Shown here: positions 35,245 through 43,880 of the stretch, piece by piece
How positions within the stretch are numbered: the first letter of the stretch is position 1
Layout of the letters: each line of letters starts with the position of its first letter
Assembly: GCF_026151165.2 (NCBI RefSeq)
Contig: NZ_CP117849.1
Span: 1 to 64,000 of the forward strand
Reading direction: 5' to 3'
DNA from: Cryobacterium sp. SO2
GTDB lineage: Bacteria > Actinomycetota > Actinomycetes > Actinomycetales > Microbacteriaceae
Length of the DNA stretch: 64,000 nucleotides
Notes under the pieces: generated by a model
The model's input: the letters and a program-made list of their open reading frames with translations, nothing else
The model's database searches: none
Told to the model about the DNA's origin: nothing
Translations under genes and position numbers: made by a program

Positions 35245-37761
35245 TCAGTCGAGCGTGGGCATCTGCTCGGTGATGTGCGCGATCGTGGGGATCGACGACG
35301 TGATCACGGTGCCGTCGGCACGACGGTTGCCCTCAATGAGCGCGACCGTGGGTGCACCGGGGTCGCGGGCGCCCTGGTGCGACAGCGGGATGGTCTCGGG
35401 CTGGCCGGCCGTGACGACGACCTGCAGGCCGCGCACGGTGAGCCGGGCCTCCGTGCCCTCCTCGATGCTGAGGTGCACGCTGGTCTGGGTGACCGCCACG
35501 CGCAGGCGAGAGCCCTTGAGGGTGACCCTGAAGATCAGCTCGTCCCAGTCCTCCGGCAGGCGCGGGTCGAGCGTGATGCGGCCACTGTGGTCGCGGAGCC
35601 CTCCGAAACCCATCACCAGCGCGCTCCACACACCACCGGCGGATGCGACGTGCACGCCGTCGGCCGCGTTGTGGTGCAGGTCGGCGAGGTCCACGAACAG
35701 CCCGGAGGTGAAGTACTTGAGCGCGAGCTCGTGGTAACCCACCTCGGCGGCGATGATCGACTGCACGACATCCGACAGCGTGGAGTCGCCCGTGGTCAGC
35801 GGGTCGTAGTAGTCGAAGTCGTTTCGTTTCTCCTCCGGCGAGAACTGGTCGCCCTGCAGGAGCAGCGCCAGCACCACATCGGCCTGCTTGAGCACCTGGA
35901 AGCGGTAGATCACCAGCGGGTGGTAGTGCAGCAGCAGCGGCCGGTTCTCCGGCGGCGTCGCGGCGAGGTCCCAGCGTTCCTTCTCGAGGAACTGGGCGTC
36001 CTGCGGGTGGATGCCGAGGTTGCGGTCGAAGGGGATGTGCATCGCCTCGGCGGCGAACGACCACTCCATCACCTCGGCCTCATCGAGCTTCAGCCTGGCG
36101 CACATGGAATCGAACGAGGCCCGGTCGACGGAGTACAGCCGGCGCACGCTCTTCACCGCGGCGCGCAGGTTGGAGCGCGCCATGATGTTCGTGTACAGGT
36201 TGTCGTTGACGACGGTGGTGTACTCGTCGGGCCCGGTGACGCCGTGGATGTGGAAGACGTCGTTGCCGTTGCCGCGCCAGAAGCCCAGGTCAGCCCACAT
36301 TCGGGCGGTCTCCACCAGGATGTCGATGGCCTCGCGGGCGAGGAAGTCCTCGTCGCCGGTGGCCGCGACGTACTGGCTGAGCGCATAGGAGATGTCGGCG
36401 TCGATGTGGTACTGCGCGGTGCCGGCCGCGTAGTAGGCGCTGGACTCGAGGCCGTTGATGGTGCGCCACGGGAACAGCGCGCCGAGCTGGTTGAGCTCGG
36501 TGGCGCGGGCCCGGGCGTGGTCGAGCAGGCCGTGCCGGAACCGCAGCGCATTCCTCGCCGCGTTCGGCGAGGTGTAGGTGAGGAACGGCAGCACGTAGAT
36601 CTCGGTGTCCCAGAAGTAGTGCCCGCCGTAACCGGAACCGGACACACCCTTGGCCGAGACGCCCTGGCCGTCGGCGCGCATGGACGCCTGGGCGAGCTGG
36701 AAGAAGTTCCACCTGGTGGCCTGCTGCAGGGCCGGCTGACCGGTCAGTTCGACATCCGTGCGGGCCCAGAACGCGTCGAGCCAGTCGCGCTGCTCCTGGA
36801 TGATCGCGGCGACGCCGGTCTCCTTGGCGCGGTCGAGGGTGCGGTCGCAGCGGTCGGCGAGCTCGTGCGTTGGCACGCCGGCGGAGGTGTGGTAGCTGAG
36901 CAGCTTGGTGATGCGGATGGGGTTGCCCATCTTGGCCTTCACCTTGTAGACGTGCTTGGCGAGGTCGTCGCCGAGCTGCGAGGACTCGTCGAAGTCGTTG
37001 ATGGTGTCGATGGAGTGGTCGGATGCCGTGGCGATGGTCATGCCGGAGTTGGTGCAGCGGAAGCCCAGGATGTAGCGGCCGTTGTTGGCCCGCTTGAATC
37101 GCGGCTGCAGCACCCGGTCGGTGAAGGTCTCGGCGCGGCGGGGGTCCCAGTCGGTGGTCGAGCCGGACTTGGGCCGGTCGTACTCGCCGATGCCGTCCTG
37201 CCGGTTGAGGGTCTGGCTGGAGATGACCACGGACGCGTCGGCGTCGAGCATGGTGACCTCGTACTCGATGACGGCGAGGTGGCGTTCGGTGAATGACACC
37301 ATCCGGCGCGAGCGGATCAGCACCTGCTTGCCGGACGGCGTGCGCCAGACCAGCGACCGCGAGAGGATGCCGTCGGCGAAGTCGAGCCGGCGTTCGTAGC
37401 TGAGCAGCTCGGCGAGGGTGAGCACGAGCGGTTCGTCGTCGACGTAGATGCGGATGATCTTCGCATCCGGGGCGTTGACGATGGTCTGGCCGACCCGGGC
37501 GAAGCCGAAAGCCTCTTCGGCGTGCCGGATGGGCCAGGTCTCGTGGAACCCGTTGATGAAGGTGCCGTGCACGTGTCCGTCGCGGCCCTCGTCGACGTTG
37601 CCGCGGAGGCCGAGGTAGCCGTTGCCGACAGCGAAGAGGGTCTCGGTGCGGCCCATGTCGTCGCCGGAGAAGTCGGTTTCGACCAGGGCCCACTCGTCGA
37701 GCGGGAACCGGCTGCGATCCAGCGGATCGGTGAGGTTCGAGATGGCAGCGTCGATGGTCAT
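35245..37761 (-). CDS. Glycoside hydrolase family 65 disaccharide phosphorylase
   Basis: Inverting phosphorylase that splits an alpha-linked glucose disaccharide (maltose, trehalose or kojibiose) with phosphate, giving beta-glucose 1-phosphate and glucose. The 838-residue product has the N-terminal beta-sandwich, the (alpha/alpha)6 barrel with the catalytic acid Glu513 in GPDEY, the GGHYFWDTEIYVLP motif at 379-392, and a phosphate-site region near HYHPLVIYRFQVLKQAD. ATG 37761 overlaps the upstream HAD gene as ATGA. Pairing with a beta-phosphoglucomutase-like HAD supports phosphorolysis rather than hydrolysis. Substrate is not decidable from sequence. Confidence 0.9.
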   Translation of the reverse strand: MTIDAAISNLTDPLDRSRFPLDEWALVETDFSGDDMGRTETLFAVGNGYLGLRGNVDEGRDGHVHGTFINGFHETWPIRHAEEAFGFARVGQTIVNAPDAKIIRIYVDDEPLVLTLAELLSYERRLDFADGILSRSLVWRTPSGKQVLIRSRRMVSFTERHLAVIEYEVTMLDADASVVISSQTLNRQDGIGEYDRPKSGSTTDWDPRRAETFTDRVLQPRFKRANNGRYILGFRCTNSGMTIATASDHSIDTINDFDESSQLGDDLAKHVYKVKAKMGNPIRITKLLSYHTSAGVPTHELADRCDRTLDRAKETGVAAIIQEQRDWLDAFWARTDVELTGQPALQQATRWNFFQLAQASMRADGQGVSAKGVSGSGYGGHYFWDTEIYVLPFLTYTSPNAARNALRFRHGLLDHARARATELNQLGALFPWRTINGLESSAYYAAGTAQYHIDADISYALSQYVAATGDEDFLAREAIDILVETARMWADLGFWRGNGNDVFHIHGVTGPDEYTTVVNDNLYTNIMARSNLRAAVKSVRRLYSVDRASFDSMCARLKLDEAEVMEWSFAAEAMHIPFDRNLGIHPQDAQFLEKERWDLAATPPENRPLLLHYHPLVIYRFQVLKQADVVLALLLQGDQFSPEEKRNDFDYYDPLTTGDSTLSDVVQSIIAAEVGYHELALKYFTSGLFVDLADLHHNAADGVHVASAGGVWSALVMGFGGLRDHSGRITLDPRLPEDWDELIFRVTLKGSRLRVAVTQTSVHLSIEEGTEARLTVRGLQVVVTAGQPETIPLSHQGARDPGAPTVALIEGNRRADGTVITSSIPTIAHITEQMPTLD

Positions 37762-38564
37762 GCGTGGACTCCACTGGGGGTCGAACTCGGGGACGGGACG
37801 GTGCTGCCGATCAGCGGCAGCAGTTCGTCGAGGTCGGCCACGACGGTGTCGGCGCCGGCCTCGAGCAGCACGTGGGCGCCGACGCCGCGGTCGACGCCGA
37901 GCACCAGGCCGAAGTCGCCGGCGCGGCCGGACTGGATGCCGGATTCGGCGTCTTCGACGACGACGCACTGGGCGGCAGTGAGGCCGAGCAGCTCGGCGCC
38001 GAACGCGTAGGTGTCCGGGGCGGGTTTGCCGGCGAGCTTCTCGGCGCGGGCGCGTACACCGTCGACGACGATGTCGAACCTGTCGCGGAGGCCGGCGGCG
38101 GTGAGCACCATCTCACCGTTGAGGGAGCTGGTGACCACGGCCACCTGCAGGCCGGCCGTGACGACGGCGTCGAGGAAGCGGAGCGAACCGGGGTACGGGC
38201 TGACGCCGTCCTCGGCGAGGGTTTCGTTGAAGGCCTTGTTCTTGCGGTTGCCGAGGCCGCAGACGGTTTCGAGCTCCGGCGCATCCGTGGGGTCGCCATC
38301 GGGCAGGGAGAGGCCGCGGGAGGTGAGCAGCGACCGCACGCCGTCGTAGCGGGGTTTGCCGTCGATGTAGGCGAAGTAGTCGGCGTCGGTGTACGGCTTG
38401 ACGCCGTGGGCGTCGAGGAACGGGGTGAACAGCCTGGACCAGGCGCTCATGTGCACTTCGGCGGTGGGAGTGAGCACGCCGTCGAGGTCGAAGAGCACGC
38501 CGCGCGCGCCCAGGACGCGGTCTCGGGTCTCAGCGGGCGAAAGGGGAAAGTGGGGGGAAGTCAA
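37758..38564 (-). CDS. pgmB: HAD-family beta-phosphoglucomutase-like enzyme
   Basis: Expected to convert beta-glucose 1-phosphate from the downstream phosphorylase to glucose 6-phosphate. The 268-residue protein has HAD motif I FDLDGVLTPT, motif II VVTSS, Lys in AGKPAPD, and motif III VVEDAESGIQSG, with the helical cap typical of beta-PGM between. It starts at TTG 38564, which is unusual; no ATG is available before motif I. It is the first gene of a two-gene operon with GH65. Trehalose-6-phosphate phosphatase-like activity is a less likely alternative. Confidence 0.83.
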   Translation of the reverse strand: MTSPHFPLSPAETRDRVLGARGVLFDLDGVLTPTAEVHMSAWSRLFTPFLDAHGVKPYTDADYFAYIDGKPRYDGVRSLLTSRGLSLPDGDPTDAPELETVCGLGNRKNKAFNETLAEDGVSPYPGSLRFLDAVVTAGLQVAVVTSSLNGEMVLTAAGLRDRFDIVVDGVRARAEKLAGKPAPDTYAFGAELLGLTAAQCVVVEDAESGIQSGRAGDFGLVLGVDRGVGAHVLLEAGADTVVADLDELLPLIGSTVPSPSSTPSGVHA

Positions 38565-38630
38565 TATGGTGCCCTGCTTGGTAGTTGCGTGATGCAGATG
38601 GCTAAAACCGGGTAGTCGAGCTTGTCACTA

Positions 38631-38661
38631 GCTCCGCGGATCACGAAATTCTCCGCGGAGC
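38631..38661. promoter_or_regulatory. Inverted repeat upstream of the pgmB-GH65 operon
   Basis: GCTCCGCGGA (38631-38640) and TCCGCGGAGC (38652-38661) are perfect 10-bp arms 11 bp apart, in the 262-bp spacer before the operon and after the MFS stop. It may be the operator of the sugar operon or the terminator of the MFS gene; there is no T tract. Nothing else is seen in the spacer. Confidence 0.5.
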
Positions 38662-38826
38662 CGCCGACGGACCGCGGACGGGAGCCGTTGAACGGTGCAG
38701 TTCGATCCTAGAACTTGGACCTGACCGTGGTGTCGTCCGGAGTGTTAACGTTCTGTTGCCAATCTGCGGCGCCGCTGAAGAACGGGCGCCTGCTCACGCA
38801 AGTCAGCCAGTCGGTCCGCCGGTCGG

Positions 38827-40332
38827 TCAGTGCGCGATCAGCGGGGCGTCGTGCGGGTCGGTGACCGACACGGCGGGCTTGCGGATGAAGAACGCCAGCG
38901 GGATCGCGAACAGCGAGATGATCGCGCCGTACAGGAACGCGCTCTGGGTGCCGGCGGCCGTTGCGGCGACCTCGCCGGCGCCGGCGGCCATCTGCGTGGC
39001 GGCCGTGGACGACATCACGGTGACGAACAGGGCCGTGCCGGCGGCGCCTGCCAGCTGCTGTGCCGTGCCGACGACGGCGCTGCCGTGCGAGTACAGCGTG
39101 GGCTTGAGCGAGGCCAGGCCCGAGGTGAACAGCGGGGTGAACAGGAACGCCAGACCGAAGCTCAGCGCCACGTGGGCTACGAGCACCCACCAGAACGGGG
39201 TGGTGGCGGTGAGCATGGTGAGGAACCAGAACGCGCCGCTGACGATGATCGACCCGGGCACCAGCAGCACCGTGGGGCCGAACCTGTCGTAGAACCGGCC
39301 GACGAAGGGGGCGAGCAGGCCCATCGTGAGACCGCCAGGCAGCAGCAGCAGGCCGGTGCTGAGCGCATCCAGGCCCAGCACGGTCTGCATGTAGATGGGC
39401 AGCAGGATGAGCGTGCCGAACAGCGCCATCATGCTCACGGCGAGCATGATGATGGCGAAGGTGAACGTGCGCGAGGTGAAGGTGCGCAGGTCGAGCAGCG
39501 CCCGGTCGGTGCGCTGCAGGCTGATCTGTCGCCAGACGAACAGGGCGATGGCCAGGATGCCGATGCCCAGCGGAACCAGGCCGGCCGCGGCGCCGCCCGT
39601 GGCCGATTCGCCGAGGTTGCTGAGCCCGTAGACGAGGCTGCCGAAGCCGAACGCGGAGAGGATCACCGAGGCGACGTCCAGCGGCACCTTGGTGGGCGTG
39701 GTCACGTTCTTGATGCGGGCGGCGCCGAGGGCGAGCGAGCCGAGGGCGATCGGCAGCACCAGGATGAACATCCAGCGCCAGTCGAGCACGCTGAGGATCA
39801 GGCCGGAGATGGTGGGGCCGATCGCCGGGGCGACCGAGATGACGATGGAGATGTTGCCCATGGTCTTGCCGCGCGCGGCGGGCGCCACCAGGGTCATCAC
39901 GGTGGTCATCAGCAGCGGCATCATGATCGCGGTGCCCATCGCCTGCACCACCCGGCCCACGATGAGAACCTCGAAGCCCGGCGCGATCGCGGCGATCAGG
40001 GTGCCGGCGCTGAACAGGGTCATCGCGGCCAGGAACACCGGGCGGGTGTTGAACCGCTGCAGCAGGAAACCGGTGATCGGGATGACCACGGCCATGGTGA
40101 GCATGAACGCGGTGGTCAGCCACTGGGCGGCGCCGGCGGTGATGTCGAGGTCCGTCATCAGGTGCGGCAGGGCCACACCCATGATGGTCTCGTTGAGGAT
40201 GACGACGAACGCGGAGACCAGCAGCAGCGAGATGACGAGCTTGGTGCCCGCGGCATCCGGGGTGTTGCCGGTGGTGGCGGTGGACGCGGCGGCAGGTGGG
40301 GCGGTGCTGGTGCTGATGCTGGAGTCGGTCAT
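38827..40332 (-). CDS. DHA2-family MFS multidrug exporter
   Basis: A 501-residue, fourteen-span drug:H+ antiporter of the EmrB/QacA group. Motif C-like GPTISGLIL in span 5 and the A-like motif GRFYDRFGP in the middle are present; the N-terminal 30 residues are Ala/Thr-rich and polar. It is the only gene in its transcript and is divergent from pnuC, with a palindromic repeat in the shared spacer. Substrates are unknown. Confidence 0.88.
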   Translation of the reverse strand: MTDSSISTSTAPPAAASTATTGNTPDAAGTKLVISLLLVSAFVVILNETIMGVALPHLMTDLDITAGAAQWLTTAFMLTMAVVIPITGFLLQRFNTRPVFLAAMTLFSAGTLIAAIAPGFEVLIVGRVVQAMGTAIMMPLLMTTVMTLVAPAARGKTMGNISIVISVAPAIGPTISGLILSVLDWRWMFILVLPIALGSLALGAARIKNVTTPTKVPLDVASVILSAFGFGSLVYGLSNLGESATGGAAAGLVPLGIGILAIALFVWRQISLQRTDRALLDLRTFTSRTFTFAIIMLAVSMMALFGTLILLPIYMQTVLGLDALSTGLLLLPGGLTMGLLAPFVGRFYDRFGPTVLLVPGSIIVSGAFWFLTMLTATTPFWWVLVAHVALSFGLAFLFTPLFTSGLASLKPTLYSHGSAVVGTAQQLAGAAGTALFVTVMSSTAATQMAAGAGEVAATAAGTQSAFLYGAIISLFAIPLAFFIRKPAVSVTDPHDAPLIAH

Positions 40333-40406
40333 CGGGGTCCTAACGGAACGGGCTCAGGTGCGACCCCAACCGGGGTACCCCTGATTCAACCAAACCGCGC
40401 CGGTTA

Positions 40407-40470
40407 TGTTCCCGAATCGGACAATTGCGCCCGGCGCACCGGGACCATTTGTCCGCACGGGGAACAGTTG
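40407..40470. repeat. Dispersed palindrome, copy C
   Basis: About 64 bp: TGTTCCCGAATCGGACAATT, central GCGCCCGGCGCACCGGG, and TTTGTCCGCACGGGGAACAG. It lies in the divergent spacer between the DHA2 exporter and pnuC, 77 bp before pnuC. Confidence 0.8.
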
Positions 40471-40533
40471 CTGCGAGCGGCGGCGGGCGGGTGGCGGCGG
40501 GTGGCCGGGGGCGGGCAGCGCGCCCGCGCCTTT

Positions 40534-40539
40534 TAGACT
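40534..40539 (+). promoter_or_regulatory. -10 element of pnuC (leaderless)
   Basis: TAGACT ends seven bases before the ATG at 40547; no ribosome site fits between. Confidence 0.5.
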
Positions 40540-40546
40540 GGGGGCC

Positions 40547-41185
40547 ATGGGGGACTGGCTGGCAAGTAATTGGACCGAGGTGCTGGGATTCGGCACCGGG
40601 GCCGCGTGCGTGTTTCTGGCCGCGCGCCGCAACATCTGGAACTTCCCGCTCGGGATCGCGAACAACCTGGTCTTCATCGTGCTGTTCTTCGGCGCCGCGC
40701 TGTACGCCGATCTCGGTCTGCAGATCGTCTACCTGGTGCTCGGCGTGACGGGCTGGTACGGCTGGTCGCGGCACCGCGCGGCCGACGACCGCGCGCTGAT
40801 CACCCGGATGCCGCGGCGCAGCATCCTGCCGCTGGCACTGGCCGCGGTGGCCGGCACCGCGATCATTGCTCTCGCCCTGCACTCCTACACCGATTCCACC
40901 ACCGAGATCGCGGATGCCGCCACCACGGCGGTGAGCCTGGTCGCGCAGTACATGCTCAACCGGCGCTGGCTGGAGAACTGGTTCGTCTGGATCGCCGTCG
41001 ACGTGGCCTATGTCGGCCTGTTCCTCTATAAAGGCCTGAACATCACCGCCGCGCTCTACCTGCTCTTCATCGGTCTCTGTGTCTTCGGCCTGCGCGGCTG
41101 GCTGCGCGCCCGCGCGCAGCAGACCGGGGCCGCGACAGCCGTCGCTCCCCGCCAGCCCGTGCCGGCCGGCTCGACAGGTGCCTGA
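40547..41185 (+). CDS. pnuC: Nicotinamide riboside transporter PnuC
   Basis: Membrane carrier for facilitated uptake of nicotinamide riboside. The 212-residue product has about seven spans and the family pattern RRNIWNFPLGIANNLVF plus WYGW and QYMLNRRWLENWFVW. I chose ATG 40547; the frame extends back through palindrome copy C, which is not coding. The nadR kinase gene overlaps its 3' end by 8 bp, so uptake and trapping by phosphorylation are coupled. Confidence 0.92.
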   Translation: MGDWLASNWTEVLGFGTGAACVFLAARRNIWNFPLGIANNLVFIVLFFGAALYADLGLQIVYLVLGVTGWYGWSRHRAADDRALITRMPRRSILPLALAAVAGTAIIALALHSYTDSTTEIADAATTAVSLVAQYMLNRRWLENWFVWIAVDVAYVGLFLYKGLNITAALYLLFIGLCVFGLRGWLRARAQQTGAATAVAPRQPVPAGSTGA

Positions 41186-42293
41186 CCGGGCGCCGGGCCC
41201 CTCGCCGGGCCCCGCGACCCGCTTTCGCCACGGCCTGGTGCTCGGCAAGTTCTACCCGCTGCACGCCGGGCATTCGAGCCTGATCCGCACGGCCCTCGCC
41301 CGCTGCGACCGGGTCACCGTGCAGCTGCTCGGCGCCAGCCAGGAGTCCATCCCGCTCAGCGTGCGCGAGCAGTGGCTGCGCGAGGAGCACCCCACCGCCC
41401 ACATCAGGTGCGCCATCGACGACGCCCCGGTCGACTTCGACTCCGCGGATGCCTGGGAGGAGCACATGCTGCCGATCCGGGCGCTGCTCGACGCGCCCGT
41501 TGACGCCGTCTTCTCCAGCGACTCCTACGGCGCCGAACTCGCCGCCCGCCTGGGCGCCGAGTGGGTGCAGGTCGACCCCGGCCGCCGGCACACCCCGGTC
41601 TCCGGCACCGCGATCCGGGCGGATGTGCCCGGGCACTGGTGGGCGCTGGCGCCCGCCGTGCGCGCCTGGTTGACCCCGCGGGTGGTGGTGCTCGGCGCCG
41701 AATCGACCGGCTCCACCACCCTCGCGGCGGCCCTCGCCGCGCACTACGACACCGAGTGGGTGCCCGAGTACGGCCGCGAGCACAGCGAAACGCGCGCGGG
41801 CGGCCTGGACACCCCCTGGCGCAGCGACGAGTTCGACCTCATCGTGGACCGGCAGATCGCGCTCGAGAACGCCGTCCGGCGCCGGGTTCCGCGGCCGCTG
41901 CTCATCTGCGACACCGACGTGCTCGCCACCACGCTCTGGCACGAGCGTTACGTCGGGCCGGCCCCGGCCGCGCTCGTGGCCAGGGCCGCGGCGCATCCGC
42001 CGGCGCTCTACCTGCTCACCGGCGACGAGATCCCGTTCGTGCAAGACGGGATGCGCGACGGCGAGCACCTCCGGCACGACATGCAGCAGCGCTTTCGGGA
42101 CGCCCTGGCCGGGCAGTCGGTGCCCTGGCTCGAGACCACCGGGCCGGTGCCCGACCGGGTCGCGCAGGCATCCGCCGCCATCGACCGGATGCTCGCCGGC
42201 GCGTTCACCTTCGCGCTGCCGCTCGAGCAGCAGGCCGCGCACGACGCCGCGCACCGTGACGCCGCCCACCGTGCCGCCGGGCCCGCCCGGTAG
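41178..42293 (+). CDS. nadR: NadR-like NMN adenylyltransferase / ribosylnicotinamide kinase
   Basis: Bifunctional enzyme that phosphorylates nicotinamide riboside to NMN and adenylates it to NAD. The 371-residue product starts at GTG 41178, overlapping pnuC. The N-terminal nucleotidyltransferase has GKFYPLHAGH (HxGH at 29-32) and a TPVSGTAIR motif. The C-terminal kinase has a P-loop GAESTGSTTL at 173-182, in which the usual Lys is Ser179. There is no N-terminal repressor helix-turn-helix as in E. coli NadR. Confidence 0.88.
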   Translation: MPDRAPGPSPGPATRFRHGLVLGKFYPLHAGHSSLIRTALARCDRVTVQLLGASQESIPLSVREQWLREEHPTAHIRCAIDDAPVDFDSADAWEEHMLPIRALLDAPVDAVFSSDSYGAELAARLGAEWVQVDPGRRHTPVSGTAIRADVPGHWWALAPAVRAWLTPRVVVLGAESTGSTTLAAALAAHYDTEWVPEYGREHSETRAGGLDTPWRSDEFDLIVDRQIALENAVRRRVPRPLLICDTDVLATTLWHERYVGPAPAALVARAAAHPPALYLLTGDEIPFVQDGMRDGEHLRHDMQQRFRDALAGQSVPWLETTGPVPDRVAQASAAIDRMLAGAFTFALPLEQQAAHDAAHRDAAHRAAGPAR

Positions 42294-42296
42294 GCT
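42291..42296 (+). promoter_or_regulatory. -10 element before the MoxR operon (leaderless)
   Basis: TAGGCT overlaps the nadR stop and ends six bases before ATG 42303. This suggests the five-gene operon has its own promoter. Confidence 0.45.
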
Positions 42297-42302
42297 GCCG
42301 TC

Positions 42303-43880
42303 ATGGGGCAGGGGAATCGTTGGACCAAGGTATCCGCATCACCGACGCGCACTGACGGTGCCGCTCTCACCGAGGAGTTGACCGCAGAGGATCTGTTCAC
42401 CGAGGCGCCGGCCGTGGCCGACACCGCGCTGGACGAGAAGCTGCGGCAGGCCTACTTCTGGCTGGTGAACAGCGCGGTGATCTCGCCGTTCTACGACGTC
42501 GAATTCTCCACCGGCTCACCCGTGAGCTTCGCGCTCGGCGATGCCGGCGCGGAACTGCACCTGCCCACCGACCAGTCCTACTCCTCGAACGTGTTGCTGC
42601 CGCTGCTCACCTTCGCGGTGGGCGGCAAGTGCCTGCTCGTGGGCGGGCCCGGCCGCGGCAAGACCACCCTGGCGATCCTGATGGGCGTGCTCGCCGGGTC
42701 GAGCGCCCGCGAGGTGCGCCGGAACGTGCAGCAGGGCCAGCCGCAGATCACCGTGAGCGACCTGGTGGGGATGCCGCTTCCCCGCGACCTCGTCACCGCC
42801 GGGAGCCTGGCCGAGATCGAGATCGCCTGGCGCGGCTGGCTCACCCAGCCGGTGAAGATCATCGACGAGTACAACCGGATCCCCACCAAGACCCAGTCGG
42901 CGCTGCTCACCATGGTGGCGGAGGGCTACGTGGAGAGCCACGACCAGATGCGCTCCACGTCGCCGGCTTCCGGGGTGGAGAGCTGGTTCTTCACCGCCAA
43001 CGACGACGCCGGCGGCGGCACCTTCCCGGTGATCCAGGCGCTCCGCGACCGGATGGACGTGACTGTCGCCGCGCAGGGCTTCAACAACCGGTTCTTCGAT
43101 GAGCTGGTGGCCAGGGTCGAAGCCGGCGAGAGGCCTGAGGACCACCTGCCCGCCGAGCTCGTTTTCGACGCCGACGAACAGCGGCTGCTCGAGGCGGCCA
43201 TCCGTGCCGTGCCGCTGCCCGGCGCCGTGCGCCGCCAGCTGGAGTTCTTCGCCAGCCACTTCGAGTTCGTGCAGCACGGCGGCCGCCGGTTCGAATACCG
43301 CACCAAAGACACAGTGCGCACCGGAGGCGGCGAGGTGGCCGAGGTGATCGAGGCCAATTCCGGCGCCGACCTGCAGGTTGACCTGGGGTCGCAGACCAGC
43401 AACAGCCTCTCGGTGCGGTCGCTGCAGACCCTCATCCGGTACGCCAAGGCCATGGCCTACTTCCGCGGCCGGCCCGTGGTGGGCCTGGACGATGTAGCCG
43501 CGGTGCTGCCGTTCGCGCTCCGCGGCAAACTGCTGCCCAATGAGCTGCACCCGCGCTTCGACGTGGGCGCCGACCGCGAACTGGCCACGGACTCGATCAG
43601 CTGGCTCGCCGACCTCTTCGCTGAATCCCGCCGGCAGTTCACCGCCCTCGGCCTGGCCGCCAACGACCCGATCACCGACGCGCTCACCCTGTTCAACCAG
43701 GGCCTTGACGGCGTCACCTCCGCGCAGGCCGCCCAGAGGCTCACCGGAATTGAGTCGCTGATCAGCGGCATCGCCAAGCAGGGCAAGCTATACGGCCGGC
43801 ACTTCGACGACCTGCTCGCCCTCAAATACCTGCACCAGCGCTACACCAACTACGTCAGTTGGCTGGGGTTCAGCGGGTGA
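42303..43880 (+). CDS. MoxR-type AAA+ ATPase (gene 1 of the five-gene operon)
   Basis: A 525-residue AAA+ protein. After a ~90-residue N-terminal extension it has Walker A GGPGRGKT (114-121), Walker B IIDEYNR (Asp188, Glu189), a sensor-1 Asn in FFTANDD and an arginine region near ALRDRMD, as in MoxR/RavA chaperone ATPases. The C-terminal third (about 390-525) is helical and not clearly related. MoxR ATPases typically act with a von Willebrand A protein to remodel targets; the gene two places downstream supplies one. It overlaps the next gene by 4 bp. Confidence 0.88.
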   Translation: MGQGNRWTKVSASPTRTDGAALTEELTAEDLFTEAPAVADTALDEKLRQAYFWLVNSAVISPFYDVEFSTGSPVSFALGDAGAELHLPTDQSYSSNVLLPLLTFAVGGKCLLVGGPGRGKTTLAILMGVLAGSSAREVRRNVQQGQPQITVSDLVGMPLPRDLVTAGSLAEIEIAWRGWLTQPVKIIDEYNRIPTKTQSALLTMVAEGYVESHDQMRSTSPASGVESWFFTANDDAGGGTFPVIQALRDRMDVTVAAQGFNNRFFDELVARVEAGERPEDHLPAELVFDADEQRLLEAAIRAVPLPGAVRRQLEFFASHFEFVQHGGRRFEYRTKDTVRTGGGEVAEVIEANSGADLQVDLGSQTSNSLSVRSLQTLIRYAKAMAYFRGRPVVGLDDVAAVLPFALRGKLLPNELHPRFDVGADRELATDSISWLADLFAESRRQFTALGLAANDPITDALTLFNQGLDGVTSAQAAQRLTGIESLISGIAKQGKLYGRHFDDLLALKYLHQRYTNYVSWLGFSG

